This document shows positions 21,529 to 32,900 of a DNA stretch of 64,000 bases, in pieces. Every line of letters starts with the position of its first letter. The stretch's first letter is position 1. The DNA comes from Phragmites australis (Eukaryota; Streptophyta; Magnoliopsida; Poales; Poaceae): NCBI RefSeq assembly GCF_958298935.1, contig NC_084942.1, positions 13,833,501-13,897,500 on the forward strand, given 5' to 3'. Under the pieces are notes generated by a model, which did no database searches, was not told the DNA's origin, and saw only the letters and a program-made list of their open reading frames with translations. The translations under genes and the position numbers were made by a program.

Positions 21529-23226
21529 ATGGCTGGAGACCGTTTTGAGAAGGGTCGCACTTTCGAGAGGAAAAAGAAACAAAGAAGTGACCCCCGTGCT
21601 CAAGAATCAAGTGCTCCTGCTCAATCGGAAGATAGTGGAAGTGGCCATGCTAGCGGTGAAAGAGTCCGCAAAATAGCAGAAAGTTGTGGTGTTCACATTG
21701 AGGAAGGCGGAGTTGCTGAAAGTTATGACAGGGACCTTGTGACAATCTGCAGAACCAAATCTCAACCTATGCGAGGCCGAGAGTCTGGAAGGGGAAAGGG
21801 GCCAGCCAAAGTAACAGCAGGAAGAGGTTGAGGAAGCATGCCTTCTACTGAAGAAAGAGGCAAAGGTGTTGCTCAAGATAGCTCATCTGAATCCGAGGAT
21901 AATGAAGAAGAACAAGCTGATGAAGTCATTGGACCCTTAAAGCTTCACAGACCCCGGAGAACTGTTTCTGTTGTTGATGCTCCAAAAAGGACAATAAACT
22001 ACATGAAGAATGTATCAAGGGTTGTTAGTGAAAGGTTGAACAACCCATTTTATTTTGAGAAGAATGTTGCCGATTATCGATTCTGGAATGATTTTCAGGC
22101 AGACTTCTATGAGACAGTAATTTTGGCCAAGAAGAAGCCTATTACTCCCATGCAATGGATTGATTGGGATTATATGGCCAGGAAGAATGACCCGGTGTTC
22201 ACTGAAGTGATTGCAGCCTGTGAGAGCAAAAGGGTAAAAAATATTATGGCTTTCAGGTATGATTGGTGCGAGGAGGTTATCGCACAATTCTATGCCACAT
22301 TGTGGTTTGAGGGATGTGAAAATCCCATTATGCACTGGATGACAGAGGGAGTCAAATACAGGATCAGTTTCAGAGGCTTCGCTCACTACTTCCATCTAGA
22401 TGCCAGAGATACTTCCAAGGATCAAATTCACAATGAGAATCAACTGACATTGGAAGAAATTGAGTTCATGTATCTAAATCATGGACGAGTTGAGTTCGGA
22501 AAACTCACAGGGATGAGGCCTTTCTATCGATGTTTGAACTCCCTATTCCGGCTCACCTTGGCGCCCAAGAGTGGAGATGCAACAACAGTTCAAAGTATCT
22601 CCAGAAATCTCCTTGCAGCCATGTCAAACGATCATGCTCCTTTCAGCGTGGCTCACTTTCTTTGGGAGGAAATTGTTTTTACATCCAAGTCGCCCATAAA
22701 AAGTTGTGGATATGCCCCTTATATCATGTTTATCATTGAAAGGATATCCAAGAAGACTTTTGTAAAGGAGATTAAGCATGAACCATACAGAATGAGGCCT
22801 TTGAACATTCGAGCTCCCTCTCCATCTCCATCACCTCCTCGTGCTCCTCCTAGCTCAAGACCGTTTGCCTCGAGACGTGCTCCACCTCGAGGGTCTTCTT
22901 TCATCAAGAGTGCTCTCAAAGCAATTTTCAAGATTTGCACTCACAATGCCACTCAAATCAAGGATCAAGGTGCTCACTTAAGGAAAATGGAGAATCGTCA
23001 GAAACAAATGTACACATCCATGAATCTCCAACCTCCTTGCTCTCCTATTGAGTCCGATGAAGCGGAGAGTGCACCTTTTGAGGTTGAGAACCCTTGGGCA
23101 TGGTATGATGAAGCTCAAGCAGCTGCCGAGAGTTCTCAACAACAAGCTCAAGATGATTCCTCTGACGGCAATGAAGGAAGTGAAGACGAGGAAGAAGATG
23201 ATGAGGAAGATGGTAGCAGCGAGTAG
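21529..23226 (+). CDS. Third (env-position) ORF of the SIRE element, one in-frame stop
   Basis: A 566-codon frame runs from ATG 21529 and is broken once by TGA at 21829-21831. The 462-codon part from ATG 21838 is open. The N-terminal part is basic and Ser/Arg rich. The middle has a folded-looking domain (WNDFQADFYETV, FYATLWFEGCENP, NLLAAMSNDHAPFSVAHFLWEEI) of a type common in plant retrotransposon proteins. A proline/serine-rich segment and a Glu/Asp-rich tail follow. It occupies the place of the env-like ORF of SIRE elements, but I see no signal peptide and no membrane segment, so envelope function is not supported. Function unknown. Confidence 0.75.
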
Positions 23227-23660
23227 GCTCTCTCTTTTTGGTGCTTGATGCCAAAGGGGGAGAGATAGTTATCCTTTCTCTTAGTTTCCTTAGTTTTGGT
23301 CTCCTTTAATCTCTTTCGCCGTTGGACAATTGGATTCTTGTTTGTGATGAACCTTGTGTTATCTAAATTCATAAGACTTTTTATGTTAGTATGATGGTTG
23401 TTCATTAGTTTTGTGTGCTCTATGTCTTATCATTGTGCTCTATGTCTTATCATGAATTTTTGCATCCCACGGATTCTAGGATATAGGGGGAGCTCTTGTG
23501 AATTTAAATTCCTAAATAAATGCATTGTTGTTTAACTTCGTTTAAAACAATGCACACATTTAGGGGGAGCTTACCATATCTTCTAGAATTCAAAACCTTT
23601 TTCATATATCCTTATGTATACTTTAATCGGGTTGTCATCAATCACCAAAAAGGGGGAGAT
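23227..23660 (+). other. 3' untranslated region and polypurine tract of the SIRE element
   Basis: No gene is visible. Several GGGGGAG purine runs occur (23259, 23488, 23562), and the last, AAAAAGGGGGAGA at 23647-23659, abuts the 3' LTR and is the likely plus-strand primer. A 20-bp direct repeat reading GTGCTCTATGTCTTATCAT occurs near 23416 and 23436. Confidence 0.75.
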
Positions 23661-25277
23661 TGAAAGTGCATCTAGGCCCCCTAAGTGGGTTTTGGTTTAT
23701 TGATGACAAAACGATTAAAGAACTAACATGCTTTGTGAGTATTGAACAGGTATGAGCATTAGTCGTGAAGGTAAATGACGTTTGACGCCCGTCGAAACAA
23801 TTGAAGAATCAACGAAGGATATAAGATAGGGCTTAAATTCTTTTTACTTTTGAAATTCAGTCTAGAATAGATTTTTTTCTTAGATGGATGAATCCATTTG
23901 CTTGATTAGTGTCTCAATGCTCAAGAGATCCTCTAGAATCACCCAATTGAGAGACACATTCACTCACGGACACGAAACTCTTTCTGAAAATCTTCTGAGT
24001 CCGGAGTCTCCGGTGTTCACCAGATACTCCGGTACTCAGCGTTCCGCCGGAGTCTCCGAGCTAGCCTCCGGCAGAGAGTCTCGGTTACAGGTTAATCTTT
24101 TCAAGAAAAAGACCGGAGTCTCCGGTATTCACCGGATACTCCGGTAAAATGTTTTGTGTGCAGTCGGAGTCTCCAAGGTAGACTCCGGCAGAGGCTCTCG
24201 GTTAGCTTTTAATCTTTTTGATAAAAAATAGTAAAGACCGGAGTCTCCGGTGTTCACCGGATACTCCGGTACCTGGAGATGCCAGAGGATCCGGCTAGTC
24301 TCCGGACTTAGTCTGTTTTGGAAAATCTGTCAGGACCAGAGACTCCGGTGTTCACCGGAGACTCCGGTAATGAAACAGAACTGTAACGGCTAGTTCTGAC
24401 ACGTTCGTGACCGTTCTGACGCCGTTTTTGGATTTAGGACCGGAGACTCCGGTGTACACCGGATACTCCGGTAAGCTCTGACAAAAAACAGTAACGGCTA
24501 GTCTGTGAGAGATGGCTATAAATGCCCCCTCTCTCCATAGCATTTAGAGCTTGCTGTGGCTGGTTTCCTTGAGAACTCTTGAGCACTTAAAGAGCATTCA
24601 AAGCCCCTCCAATCATCTCTAGAGCAAAACTTGCACAAATTTGAGAGTGTGTGTTTGGAGAGGGTTCAAGCCACTTGAGCATTGATTTCTTCATCGAGCA
24701 TTTACTGCGATCATCTCCTTTGAAGCTTTGGGTTTCTAGAAGGAAAGGAGTCGCCCGAAGAGCACCCAAAACTTGTGGTGTGCCTCGGGAAGTTTGTAAG
24801 CATCTTCATATTGAGTAAGAATTTCTAGCTTGATCTTTGTGGTCGCTAGAAGAGGATAGGGTTGGAGAAGACCCGGCTCTTTGTGAGCTCCTCAACGGAG
24901 ACGTAGGCACTTCTTTGTGAGGTGGCCGAACTCCGGGATATATTCTCGTGTTCTTACTTGTTAAACTTACTTGATCGTGTGCATTTGGTAATTTGTCATT
25001 TAATTTGCTATAGTATCAATCTTGCTAGTTTTAACTGTTATTCTAGCTTAGTAATATCTACTTGACCTAGTGCACTTCTTAGAATCTAGCTGTAGCCTTT
25101 AGTTCAAATTTATTCTGAAATTTCCTGTCAGGCCGGATACTCTGGACTAGACTGGATACTCCGGACCATACCGGAGTATCCGGACTTCACCGGAATATCC
25201 GGCAGTTTAATCCGCTGTTTTTAGTTTTAAATTTCAGAAAAGCCTATTCACCCCCCCCCCCCCTCTAGGCACTTTCA
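23661..25277 (+). repeat. 3' LTR of the SIRE element
   Basis: The 1617-bp LTR closely matches the 5' LTR. Its distal GGATACTCCGG cluster has lost one 17-bp unit, and its poly-C run near 25247 is longer (about 15 C against 7). It ends CACTTTCA before the target duplication ctatt. Confidence 0.95.
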
Positions 25278-25409
25278 CTATTACTTCTACCACGATGTGT
25301 TGCATGAGTATCAAAGTCCCATGGTCGTCCTAACAAAAGTGAACATGCTTGCATGGGCACCACATCGAAATCAGCACAATCATGATATGAACCAATAGAA
25401 AAATGCACC
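25278..25409 (-). pseudogene. Element A: short protease-region fragment
   Basis: This 132-bp piece of element A is trapped between the SIRE 3' LTR and a solo LTR. It matches element B at about 32440-32565 base by base with moderate divergence, which places it in the protease region. It carries ctatt on the left and gcacc on the right, one copy of each flanking target duplication. Confidence 0.85.
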
Positions 25410-26820
25410 TGTCGGTGACACAGGAACCAGGGGTCCCCGAGTCCCGAGGCCAGATCAGCAGTTTGCCACGTGGCGCCCTTCCGCGGGGATCATCTCCACG
25501 AGGTACGAGAAGACTAAGTCCCGGGAGAGGGTGCTCGGGGCCATGAACAATGGTCCCCGAGTACCCGAGTTCCCCGATGATCCGAGAAGACCAAGTGCTG
25601 GAAAGAGAGTGCTTGGGGCTATGAATAGTGGCCCCCGAGCACCCAAGTCCCCCGACGACCAGAAAAACCGAGTACCGGGAAGGATGTGCTCGGGGCTGCG
25701 AACAGTGGCCCCCGAGCACCCGAGTACCCTGAGGACCCAAGGAAGTTAGTTTCGGGAGAGAGTGCTCGGGGCCGTGAATAGTAGCCCTCGAGCACTCGAT
25801 TCCCCGAGGACCAAGAAAGGGTATATCCGGGAGAGAGTGCTCGGGGTTGTGAACAGTGACCCCCGAGCACTCGGTTCCCCGACAGCCTAAGAAGTCCTTC
25901 GTCGGTGGCCCCCACAGAGGTCCAGTGGTGAGGTGTCAACCAGTGAAAGGCTCGATGCCACATTTAAGAGGGCGCGTGGCCTGTCACTTCCAACTACTCC
26001 TGTCACGCTCGGTGTCAGTCCCTGCCACGACTTGGCAGGGAGGCGTGGGGATATTTAATGCACGGGTCCCATCCCGCGTCATCCGGCGCACCTCAGGATA
26101 ACATCGCGAGGCCCAAGGCGCCCCGCCTGCCGCCCTGCTGTGTCAGGCGTACAAGACCGAGCGGGCACGCCGGGCCGTTCAGTGGCTGCCCGGTGGGCCC
26201 TCTCCGCGGCGCCCGTTGCAGAATGACATCATGATGAACGAGACCGGACGGGGGCGCATTTTCAACCCCCCCCCCCCCGTCACTTCGTGCAGCGGCCCAT
26301 GATGGTTGCTTTCCATTAATGGCGCCTTGGAGCTTGTGCCCTCCCTTTCTGGGCACGCTACCACTGGCGAAGTATTTAAGGAAGGGCCGATCGACACAAA
26401 AAAGGAGATGGATGGAAGACGGAGAACACCCTGGGATTGAGTCTCAGACAAGGAGGAAGCCGAACAAGTAACAGAAGGAGAACACTCTTGGACAAGCGCA
26501 GAAGCTGAGATCACCGAAGAACAAGGAGCCTGAATCTCTAGGATAGACATATATTCTTGTAACCAGCAACATCCCTGAGAGACATTCTCAGTGCATTTAT
26601 AGCATTCACACAGGAGTAGGGTATTACGCTCAGTGCGGCCGGAACCTGTCTAAAAACCTCCAGTGCATTTACTGCATTCTGCATCCGATCATTCCATTCC
26701 ACCTGCCATCGCATTTACGCCCATTTATTCCTCTCGTAAAACAGATTCAGAATCATCCCCCAGGCCGAATCTCAAAGGGGGTCCCTCCAGATCCCTGCTT
26801 TAGGAGTTCACCCTCCGACA
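25410..26820 (+). repeat. Solo LTR, TGTCGG family relative
   Basis: The 1411-bp LTR has ends TGTCGGTGACAC...CCTCCGACA and a perfect 5-bp duplication gcacc (25405-25409 and 26821-26825). It shares the architecture of the LTRs at 7634 and 10579, including the hairpin array (about 25515-25905) and a TATTTAA box near 26368, but is clearly a different family. Absence of internal sequence with an intact duplication implies LTR-LTR recombination. ORFs on either strand follow the repeats and are not genes. Confidence 0.92.
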
Positions 26821-28518
26821 GCACCCTAGCTATTTGCATTACCATCACCTTACCACTATTGTTGAACCATTGAATATGATAAGGGTGAGGATGGTTTCTT
26901 GTCAGCAAGGCAAGCTTCTTGATCATATCTGAACTTACTAAGTTGTTGCAGCTTCCTCCATCAATAATGACTCAAACACGATAATCCTTGACTATGAGGA
27001 ACATTTGAAACCAATTGTGGCGTTATAGCTGTTCTGCTTGCTCCATTTGAGTGCTTAACACTCGCTGCACAATGAGGGTCTGATAATCCTCCGTGGCAGT
27101 GGCATCAAACACTTCGTGGTCAATATCTATCTCACGTCCATCCTCGTCACCTACATGGTTAGCTGCAAGAGCATATTCATCCTCAACATCACTAGTACTT
27201 ACATATCCACAGTCTTCTGTTACAATGTACGCGCATTGACTTAGGCAATCCTTCATGACATGGATCATTCCCATACATCAGTGGCAAACAATCCCAGTCA
27301 TGCGACTAGTCGAGGCAACCAAAGAAGAGCTCTTCGCTGGACCCTGCACACTTACGGATTTGCTTACCTCAGGAGTGTGTGATGGTGTCGAAGGTATTGC
27401 TGAACATGCCATACTCGAGAAGGGGGTAGCAGACCGTGTAACTGAACATAGGGCTATTTTGACTTGTCTCGATGTTGATTTGGAAGTAGTCATGCTTCCA
27501 AAATTGCTCCTTGGCCTCTGTTGTTGTCCCTGCAATTCTTTTTCTACCAAACACGCAAGTTAGAACAATCTAGGAACACTATCATATTCTTTGTAATCAA
27601 CTATGTCCTGAATTTCACGCCTTAACCCTCCATAAAAGCGTGCCATTGCAGACTCTTCATCCTCAATAGTATCACAACACAACATACTAATTTGAAGCTC
27701 TTGATAATATCCTTCTACGGATCTATCACCTTAGTTTAAGCGCTGCAATTTCTTACGCAAATCACATTTAAAAGATGGTGGAACAAACCTGTTATGCATA
27801 GCAACCTTTAAAGCATTCCATGTAGTAGGCGCTAATCCAACAATGCATACCCTATTCCACCAGATGATTGCAAAATTTTTAAATTCACTAGTGGCTTGCC
27901 TAACTCTATGCACTTCAGGAACTAAATGAGCATTAAACTTCTGTTCTACCGTTATCTCCTAATCTAAATACCTTTCAGCATCATAAAAACCCTCAGAAGA
28001 TGGTATAGTAAGCTTAACCTTAGCAAATGGATCATCATTAATACGTGGGTTATGTTGCTGAAAATTATTACCTCTCATACCTTGACGGTTGAAATTCAAT
28101 CGGTTCCTTTATCGTTCATTAAAGGCGTCTCGTTCTTGTCTCAAAATTTCATCATTCATGATGGTCTTCTCTTGTTCATAGGCTACACCACGAGGATCCA
28201 CTCGACCATTGCTCGCTCGAGTAAAGGCTTCCACGGCGGGTTGACCAAAATGAGGCGGTTAGCAGTGACCATTGAATAAGTTTCTTCAGCTTGAGTTGGG
28301 TTAAAAGCGCGGAAGGTATTTGCGTGGCAGATTAACCAATTGATCAAAGTGTGTATTGAGCATTGCAATGCTTTCATTCAGTCGCTGCAATGCGGTATTG
28401 GTTCCCGCAAGCTTCTCGTCAATGTCGTCATTAATAGTTTGTCGAAGATCATCCAACAACATTGTGAGTTCTTCCCTCAAAATACACTCCTGTGCATTTG
28501 ATGTTTTTTTTTTGCCAT
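26821..28518 (-). pseudogene. Element A: gag with zinc knuckle and start of protease
   Basis: Reading down from a plausible ATG at 28518, the minus strand encodes a Gag core (HRVRQATSEFKNFAIIWWN, 27913-27731; WNALKVAMHNRFVPPS), then KELQGQQQ and a zinc-knuckle region near 27290-27240. The knuckle CCHC spacing is kept but a stop codon falls inside it. An acidic linker and the start of protease (to about 26826) follow. Multiple frameshifts and stops make this a pseudogene. It is homologous to the gag at 1086 and to element B. Confidence 0.88.
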
Positions 28519-29789
28519 GGTTAGTCGAAGATAGAAAATAATGAAAGATAAATTATCCCTATCGACTACTAGGCGGTGTAGGTGGAGTGACACACTCTCA
28601 AGCGTCTTACCATGCTCTTGCAAGTGTTCTTACCAATCACCGCAGTTGGCACAACTGGTGGCTGGTTCATGATACCTTATCGGGTGCGAGTGAGTTAGTT
28701 GCAAGGTAAGGTACCGTTCTGATCAAGAGAAGGTGTATCTTGGACAAATAATATTTAGTAGCAAGGCAATTAATGAAATCAGATTAGCAAAGTAGAATAA
28801 AAGTCCACAGTACTCGTCACAGTTGCTGGCCCGATCACGTTCCTAGAACTAGCTCAAGCAAGCCGAAGATTATATCAGACACAAGCACAATGGAACAAAA
28901 TTTGCAATGCAAACTAATTCTCTTTTTTTTAATTTGCTCTTTCTTTCTTTTTTTGCACTCTTTGCTTGTCGCCTTTTTTTTGCGAATGTGACACAAATGT
29001 AAAACTCTTCTACTGACTTTTCTAAGTCGAAAGAGGTATATGGGTCACAAACTTTTCCGGAGAGTAGGGGTATAAAGGTAATAAAAAGATACTCTCTCTC
29101 TGAACTTTGGCTACCTCTGTTTCGGCTATGGTGGTCAGATCCGAGAAGGTGGGCGACTCCGACTAAGTGGTCGGATCCGAAAAGGTGGGCGAATCCGACT
29201 AGGTGGTCACGACAACAAGGTGGTCGGACCCGAGTGGGTAGTCGGAGTACCTGGTCAGACCCCGAGTGGGTGGTCGGAGTGACTAGTGATCGAACTCGAG
29301 TAGATGGTCGACTCGACTAGTGGTCGAACCCGAGTCGATTGTCAAATTCGAGTAGGTGATCAAACACAACTAGTGGTCGAACCTGAGTTGATGGTCAAAC
29401 CCGACTAGTGGTCGAAGCGGAGTAGGTGGTCAAACATGACTAAAAGTTGAACCTAAGTTGATGGTCGAACTTGACTAGTGGTCGACACGACCTGTGACAC
29501 AATCTCGACAAAAGTAGACAAGGGCAAATCGAGATACACGATGACTAAGACAGCAAAGACTCGACACTAGAAACTAGAACACGATGACTTGACCAGCAAC
29601 AAAGACACTGACGATGAACTTAAACTCAACAACGCAAAAACTGAAAATAAAATCGCAAAAAGCTCAAAGTGGTTTGGACAGTGGAAAAACTATGATCTAA
29701 ATATTTTTGTGGGGCAATTTTTCTGGACACTAGGTAATGGAACAAAACTAAACAAAGGTATAACTGAGATTACCGAATAGGCAACCGAG
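28519..29789 (-). other. 5' untranslated leader of element A
   Basis: The region lies between primer-binding site and gag. It holds a degenerate minisatellite (29124-29487) and T-rich runs near 28922-28980. No credible reading frame. The matching leader of element B has the same arrangement. Confidence 0.75.
29124..29487 (-). repeat. Degenerate minisatellite in the leader of element A
   Basis: About ten or more imperfect units of roughly 30-36 bp are built on GACTAGTGGTCGAACCCGAG and GTAGATGGTCGA (as read on the + strand). Spacing and sequence vary. A related array is in element B at 34925-35150. Confidence 0.8.
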
Positions 29790-29801
29790 GCTCTGATACC
29801 A
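29790..29801 (-). promoter_or_regulatory. Primer-binding site of element A
   Basis: The minus strand reads TGGTATCAGAGC, two bases after the LTR end CACATCA. It is complementary to the 3' end of initiator methionine tRNA and fixes the element's minus orientation. Confidence 0.9.
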
Positions 29802-29803
29802 CT

Positions 29804-30734
29804 TGATGTGCATTTGCCGATCTTCCGAAGGGTAATATGAAAGTCGATTGGTGGATCTTCGACGTTGATGATCCAAAGACTCCGAACAGAATATATCGAG
29901 AACCCTTGCAACCACTACACCACTACTCTGTGGTTATCAACCGTTCCAAGACATGGTTGATCTCGCCAAGAAGGCTTTTCTTGTAAACGAATCGAGAACA
30001 CAAGCAAGAATAGGTAGATGTAATTTGAATATTGCTGACTACCAATGAAGTGCTCGAGTTTGGAGTTCAACAAACGGATAAACGACAAAACTGTCTAAAA
30101 CAGAATAATCTAAGCTAAACACGAGCCTAAACTATGATGGCTACCGTATATTTATAGGGGGGACATGAGGGGATCAACCTAGGGTTGTGCAGCCATGGAA
30201 AGAGGCGTGCACAACCTAGACTCCGACCTTGACACGATTACAAAACCAGACAGGGTCCAGAACGGTGATGCAACATCTTATTCCTTCAACTCTGACTAAA
30301 CTATAAAAAATATTTGGTAGAGCATAGATCCATTGGAAAGGGCTTGACATAAGCTTTTCTGCAAGTCCAAGAACGCCTAAAACAGACTTCGTATGAAAGA
30401 GTTATGCCTGTTTTACTGATGTGTTGTCTTGAGACTTTACCACAACCACAACTTCGACCACTCCCACGACTTCGACTAGAGCTCAGCCTGGAGTCCGAGT
30501 AGACTTGGCCTTCGAGGTGTGACATCCGAGTAAGGTTGTAGTGCTTCTCCCACGTTTCTAAGCAATAAAATATCTCAAGAATTTAGTAGTAATCCATCCA
30601 ACAAAACATGAACAACGAGAAACGAGTTCACCTGGTGATCTAATTGTCATGCACGTGCTCTTGTAATTGGACCTTGTATGGTTTGAGGATTATTGGCGGT
30701 ATTGATCATATCTGAAGGAGTCATGGGCTCATCA
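29804..30734 (-). repeat. 5' LTR of element A
   Basis: The 931-bp LTR starts TGATGAGCCCATGAC at 30734 and ends GCACATCA at 29804. Its first 100 bp encode the same integrase-tail peptide seen in the + strand element (GPITRARA). A TATA-like TATAAATATAC on the minus strand is at 30146-30156. To its right, element B's RNase H coding resumes at 30735. Confidence 0.9.
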
Positions 30735-32900
30735 CAAGTTGAGATAACATGGTATAACGCCTATAAAGTGCATCAGCAATTACATTATCCTTTCCTTTAT
30801 TATGTTTTATGACATATGGAAATGACTCAATATATTCTACCCATTTAGCATGTTGTTTATTCAGTATAGCTTGACTTCTAATATGTTTTAGCGATTCATG
30901 ATCAGAATGTATAACAAATTCTTTGGACCACAGATAATGTTGCCAAGTTCTAAGCACTCGAACTAAAGCATACAATTCTTTGTCATAGGTACAATAATTC
31001 AGACTTGGCCCATTTAATTTCTCGCTGAAATAAGTAACAGGTTTACCTTCTTGAATTAGACACCTCCAATTCCAATCCGGTTAGCATCACATTCTAGCTC
31101 AAAAGTCTTACTGAAATCTAGGAGTTGAAGCAATGGAGCATGGGTAAGCTTCTCTTTCAATAACTTGAATGGTTTTTCTTGGGCGGCTTCCCATTTTAAA
31201 ACCACTCCTTTCTTTGTCAACTCGTTCAATGGAGCAGCAATGGTGCTAAAATCCCACACAAAACATTGATAGAAACCCGCAAGACCATGAAAACTTCTCA
31301 CTGGTGTTACAGTCTCAGGGGTCAGCCAGCTCTTTATGGCTTTGATTTTTATCTCATCCACCTCTATTCCCTATGGAGTGACAACATAGCCAAGAAAAGA
31401 GCATCGATCCTTGCAAAAGGTACACTTATCGAGGTTATCGAACAAACGTGCATCTCTTGAAGCCTTAAAAATAGTACGTAAATGATCAAAATGTAGTTCA
31501 TATGACTTGCTGTAAATAAAGATATCATCAAAATAAACCACTACAAACCTTCCAATGAAAGCACATAAAACTTCATTCATCAATCGCATGAAAATACTAG
31601 GTGCATGAGTTAACCCAAAAGGTATTACTAACCACTCATATAAGCCAAACTTAGTTTTAAATGCATTTTTCCATTCATCTCCGAGTTTCATCCTAATTTG
31701 GTGGTATCCACTTCATAAGTTAATTTTAGTGAAAATTATATAACCACTCAACTCATCAAGCATGTCTTCTAGCCTAGGGATAGTATGACGATATCTTATA
31801 GTAATATTATTGATGACTCTACAATCAACACATATACGCCAACTACCATCTTTTTTAGGAACCAAAAGAATAGGAACAATACAAGGACTAAGGCTTTCTC
31901 ATACATACCCATGATTCAAAAGTTCTTGGACTTATCGCTGAATTTCCTTAGTCTCTTCCAGGTTGGTTCTATATGCAGTACAGTTTAGCAACGTCGCTCT
32001 TGGAATTAAATCAATTTGATGTTCTATTCCTCTAATAGGTGGTAATCCCAGGGGTATCTCAGCTGGAAATACATCCACAAACTCCTACAAAAGGCTAGCA
32101 ATGGCAGGAGGCAAAGAGCTAGCTATATCCTCGAGTGAAACTAAGGCATTGTTGCATATCAAAGCATAGCATGTTAGCTCACTTTCAAAAATTTCAGCAA
32201 GATCATATTTAGTGGCAAACATAACATACCCTTTCAATTTAATTCCATCAAACATAGAAGTTATTGTCACTTTCTCCTTTTTGGGTGGAAAAACAATTTT
32301 CGCTACTTGCTATTTTTTAGATTCATGATCATGCTCTTTTATCTTATTTTCAGCTATCTTTTTTTCATATTTCATAATTTCAGCAGGGGTTAAAGGTAGA
32401 AAAGTTATTTTCTTTCCTTTATGCATAAGAGTATACTTATTAGTTCTACCATGATGTGTTGCATTAGTATCAAACTCCCATGTCAATCTAACAAAAGTGA
32501 GCATGCTTGCATGAGCATTACATCAAAATCAGCACAATCATGGTATGGACCAATAGAAAAATACACCCTAACTGTTTGCATTACCTTCACCTTACCGCTA
32601 TTGTTGAACCACTAAATGTGGTAAGGATGAGGATGTATTCTTGTCAACAAAGCAAGTTCTTGATCAAAACTGAGCTTACCAAGTTGTTGCAACTCCTTCC
32701 ATTGATAATGATTTGGACACGGTAATCCATGACTATGAGGAACATCTGAAATAAATTGTGGCATTGTAGCTGTTCCGCTTTCTCCATTTGAGTACTTAAC
32801 ACTCGCTACATAATAAGTGTCCTATGATTCTCCTTAGCGGCTACACTTAATTCTTCCTCATTGTCGATATCCATCTCATGTTTGTCCTCAACATCACTAG
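30735..32900 (-). pseudogene. Element B: protease, reverse transcriptase and RNase H
   Basis: From right to left: protease-region coding (about 32760-32430, with LTWEFDTNATHHG), the linker (LPLTPAEIMK, 32504-32310), RT ([20 protein letters not shown] and catalytic YFDD, 31691-31371), a connection region (31361-31056) and RNase H ([26 protein letters not shown], 30975-30735). Small frameshifts and stops separate these pieces. The reading frame ends at the junction with element A's LTR. Confidence 0.88.

Larger units (their letters stand above)
13443..25277 (+). mobile_element. SIRE-type Ty1/copia retrotransposon, nearly intact
   Basis: This complete element of 11,835 bp has LTRs at 13443-15071 and 23661-25277 and a perfect 5-bp duplication ctatt (13438-13442 and 25278-25282). 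LTR ends are TGAAAGTGC...GCACTTTCA. It has a primer-binding site, gag, pol in copia order (integrase before RT), a third ORF and a polypurine tract. Length, LTR style and the extra 3' ORF match the SIRE/Maximus lineage. Counting by eye, the LTRs differ by about 25 substitutions plus a 17-bp repeat-unit loss and a poly-C change, so it is a young insertion. Probably non-functional only because of the gag-pol junction and one stop in ORF3. Confidence 0.95.
6678..30734 (-). mobile_element. Element A: CRM-like gypsy element, minus strand, interrupted
   Basis: Reading right to left, the element has a 5' LTR (29804-30734), a primer-binding site (29790-29801), a leader, gag (from 28518), protease, RT, RNase H and half of integrase, ending at 6678. 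It is split by the SIRE element, two TGTCGG-family insertions and the + strand CRM-like element. Its coding similarity resumes at the matching residue on the far side of each insert. Its own 3' end and 3' LTR are left of the window. It in turn lies in the RNase H region of element B, so A is younger than B and older than its four inserts. Frames carry stops and frameshifts, so A is not functional. Confidence 0.88.

Noticed and set aside
21529..23226. Viral envelope glycoprotein in the SIRE element
   Set aside because: No signal peptide, transmembrane segment or cysteine pattern is visible; only the position is env-like.
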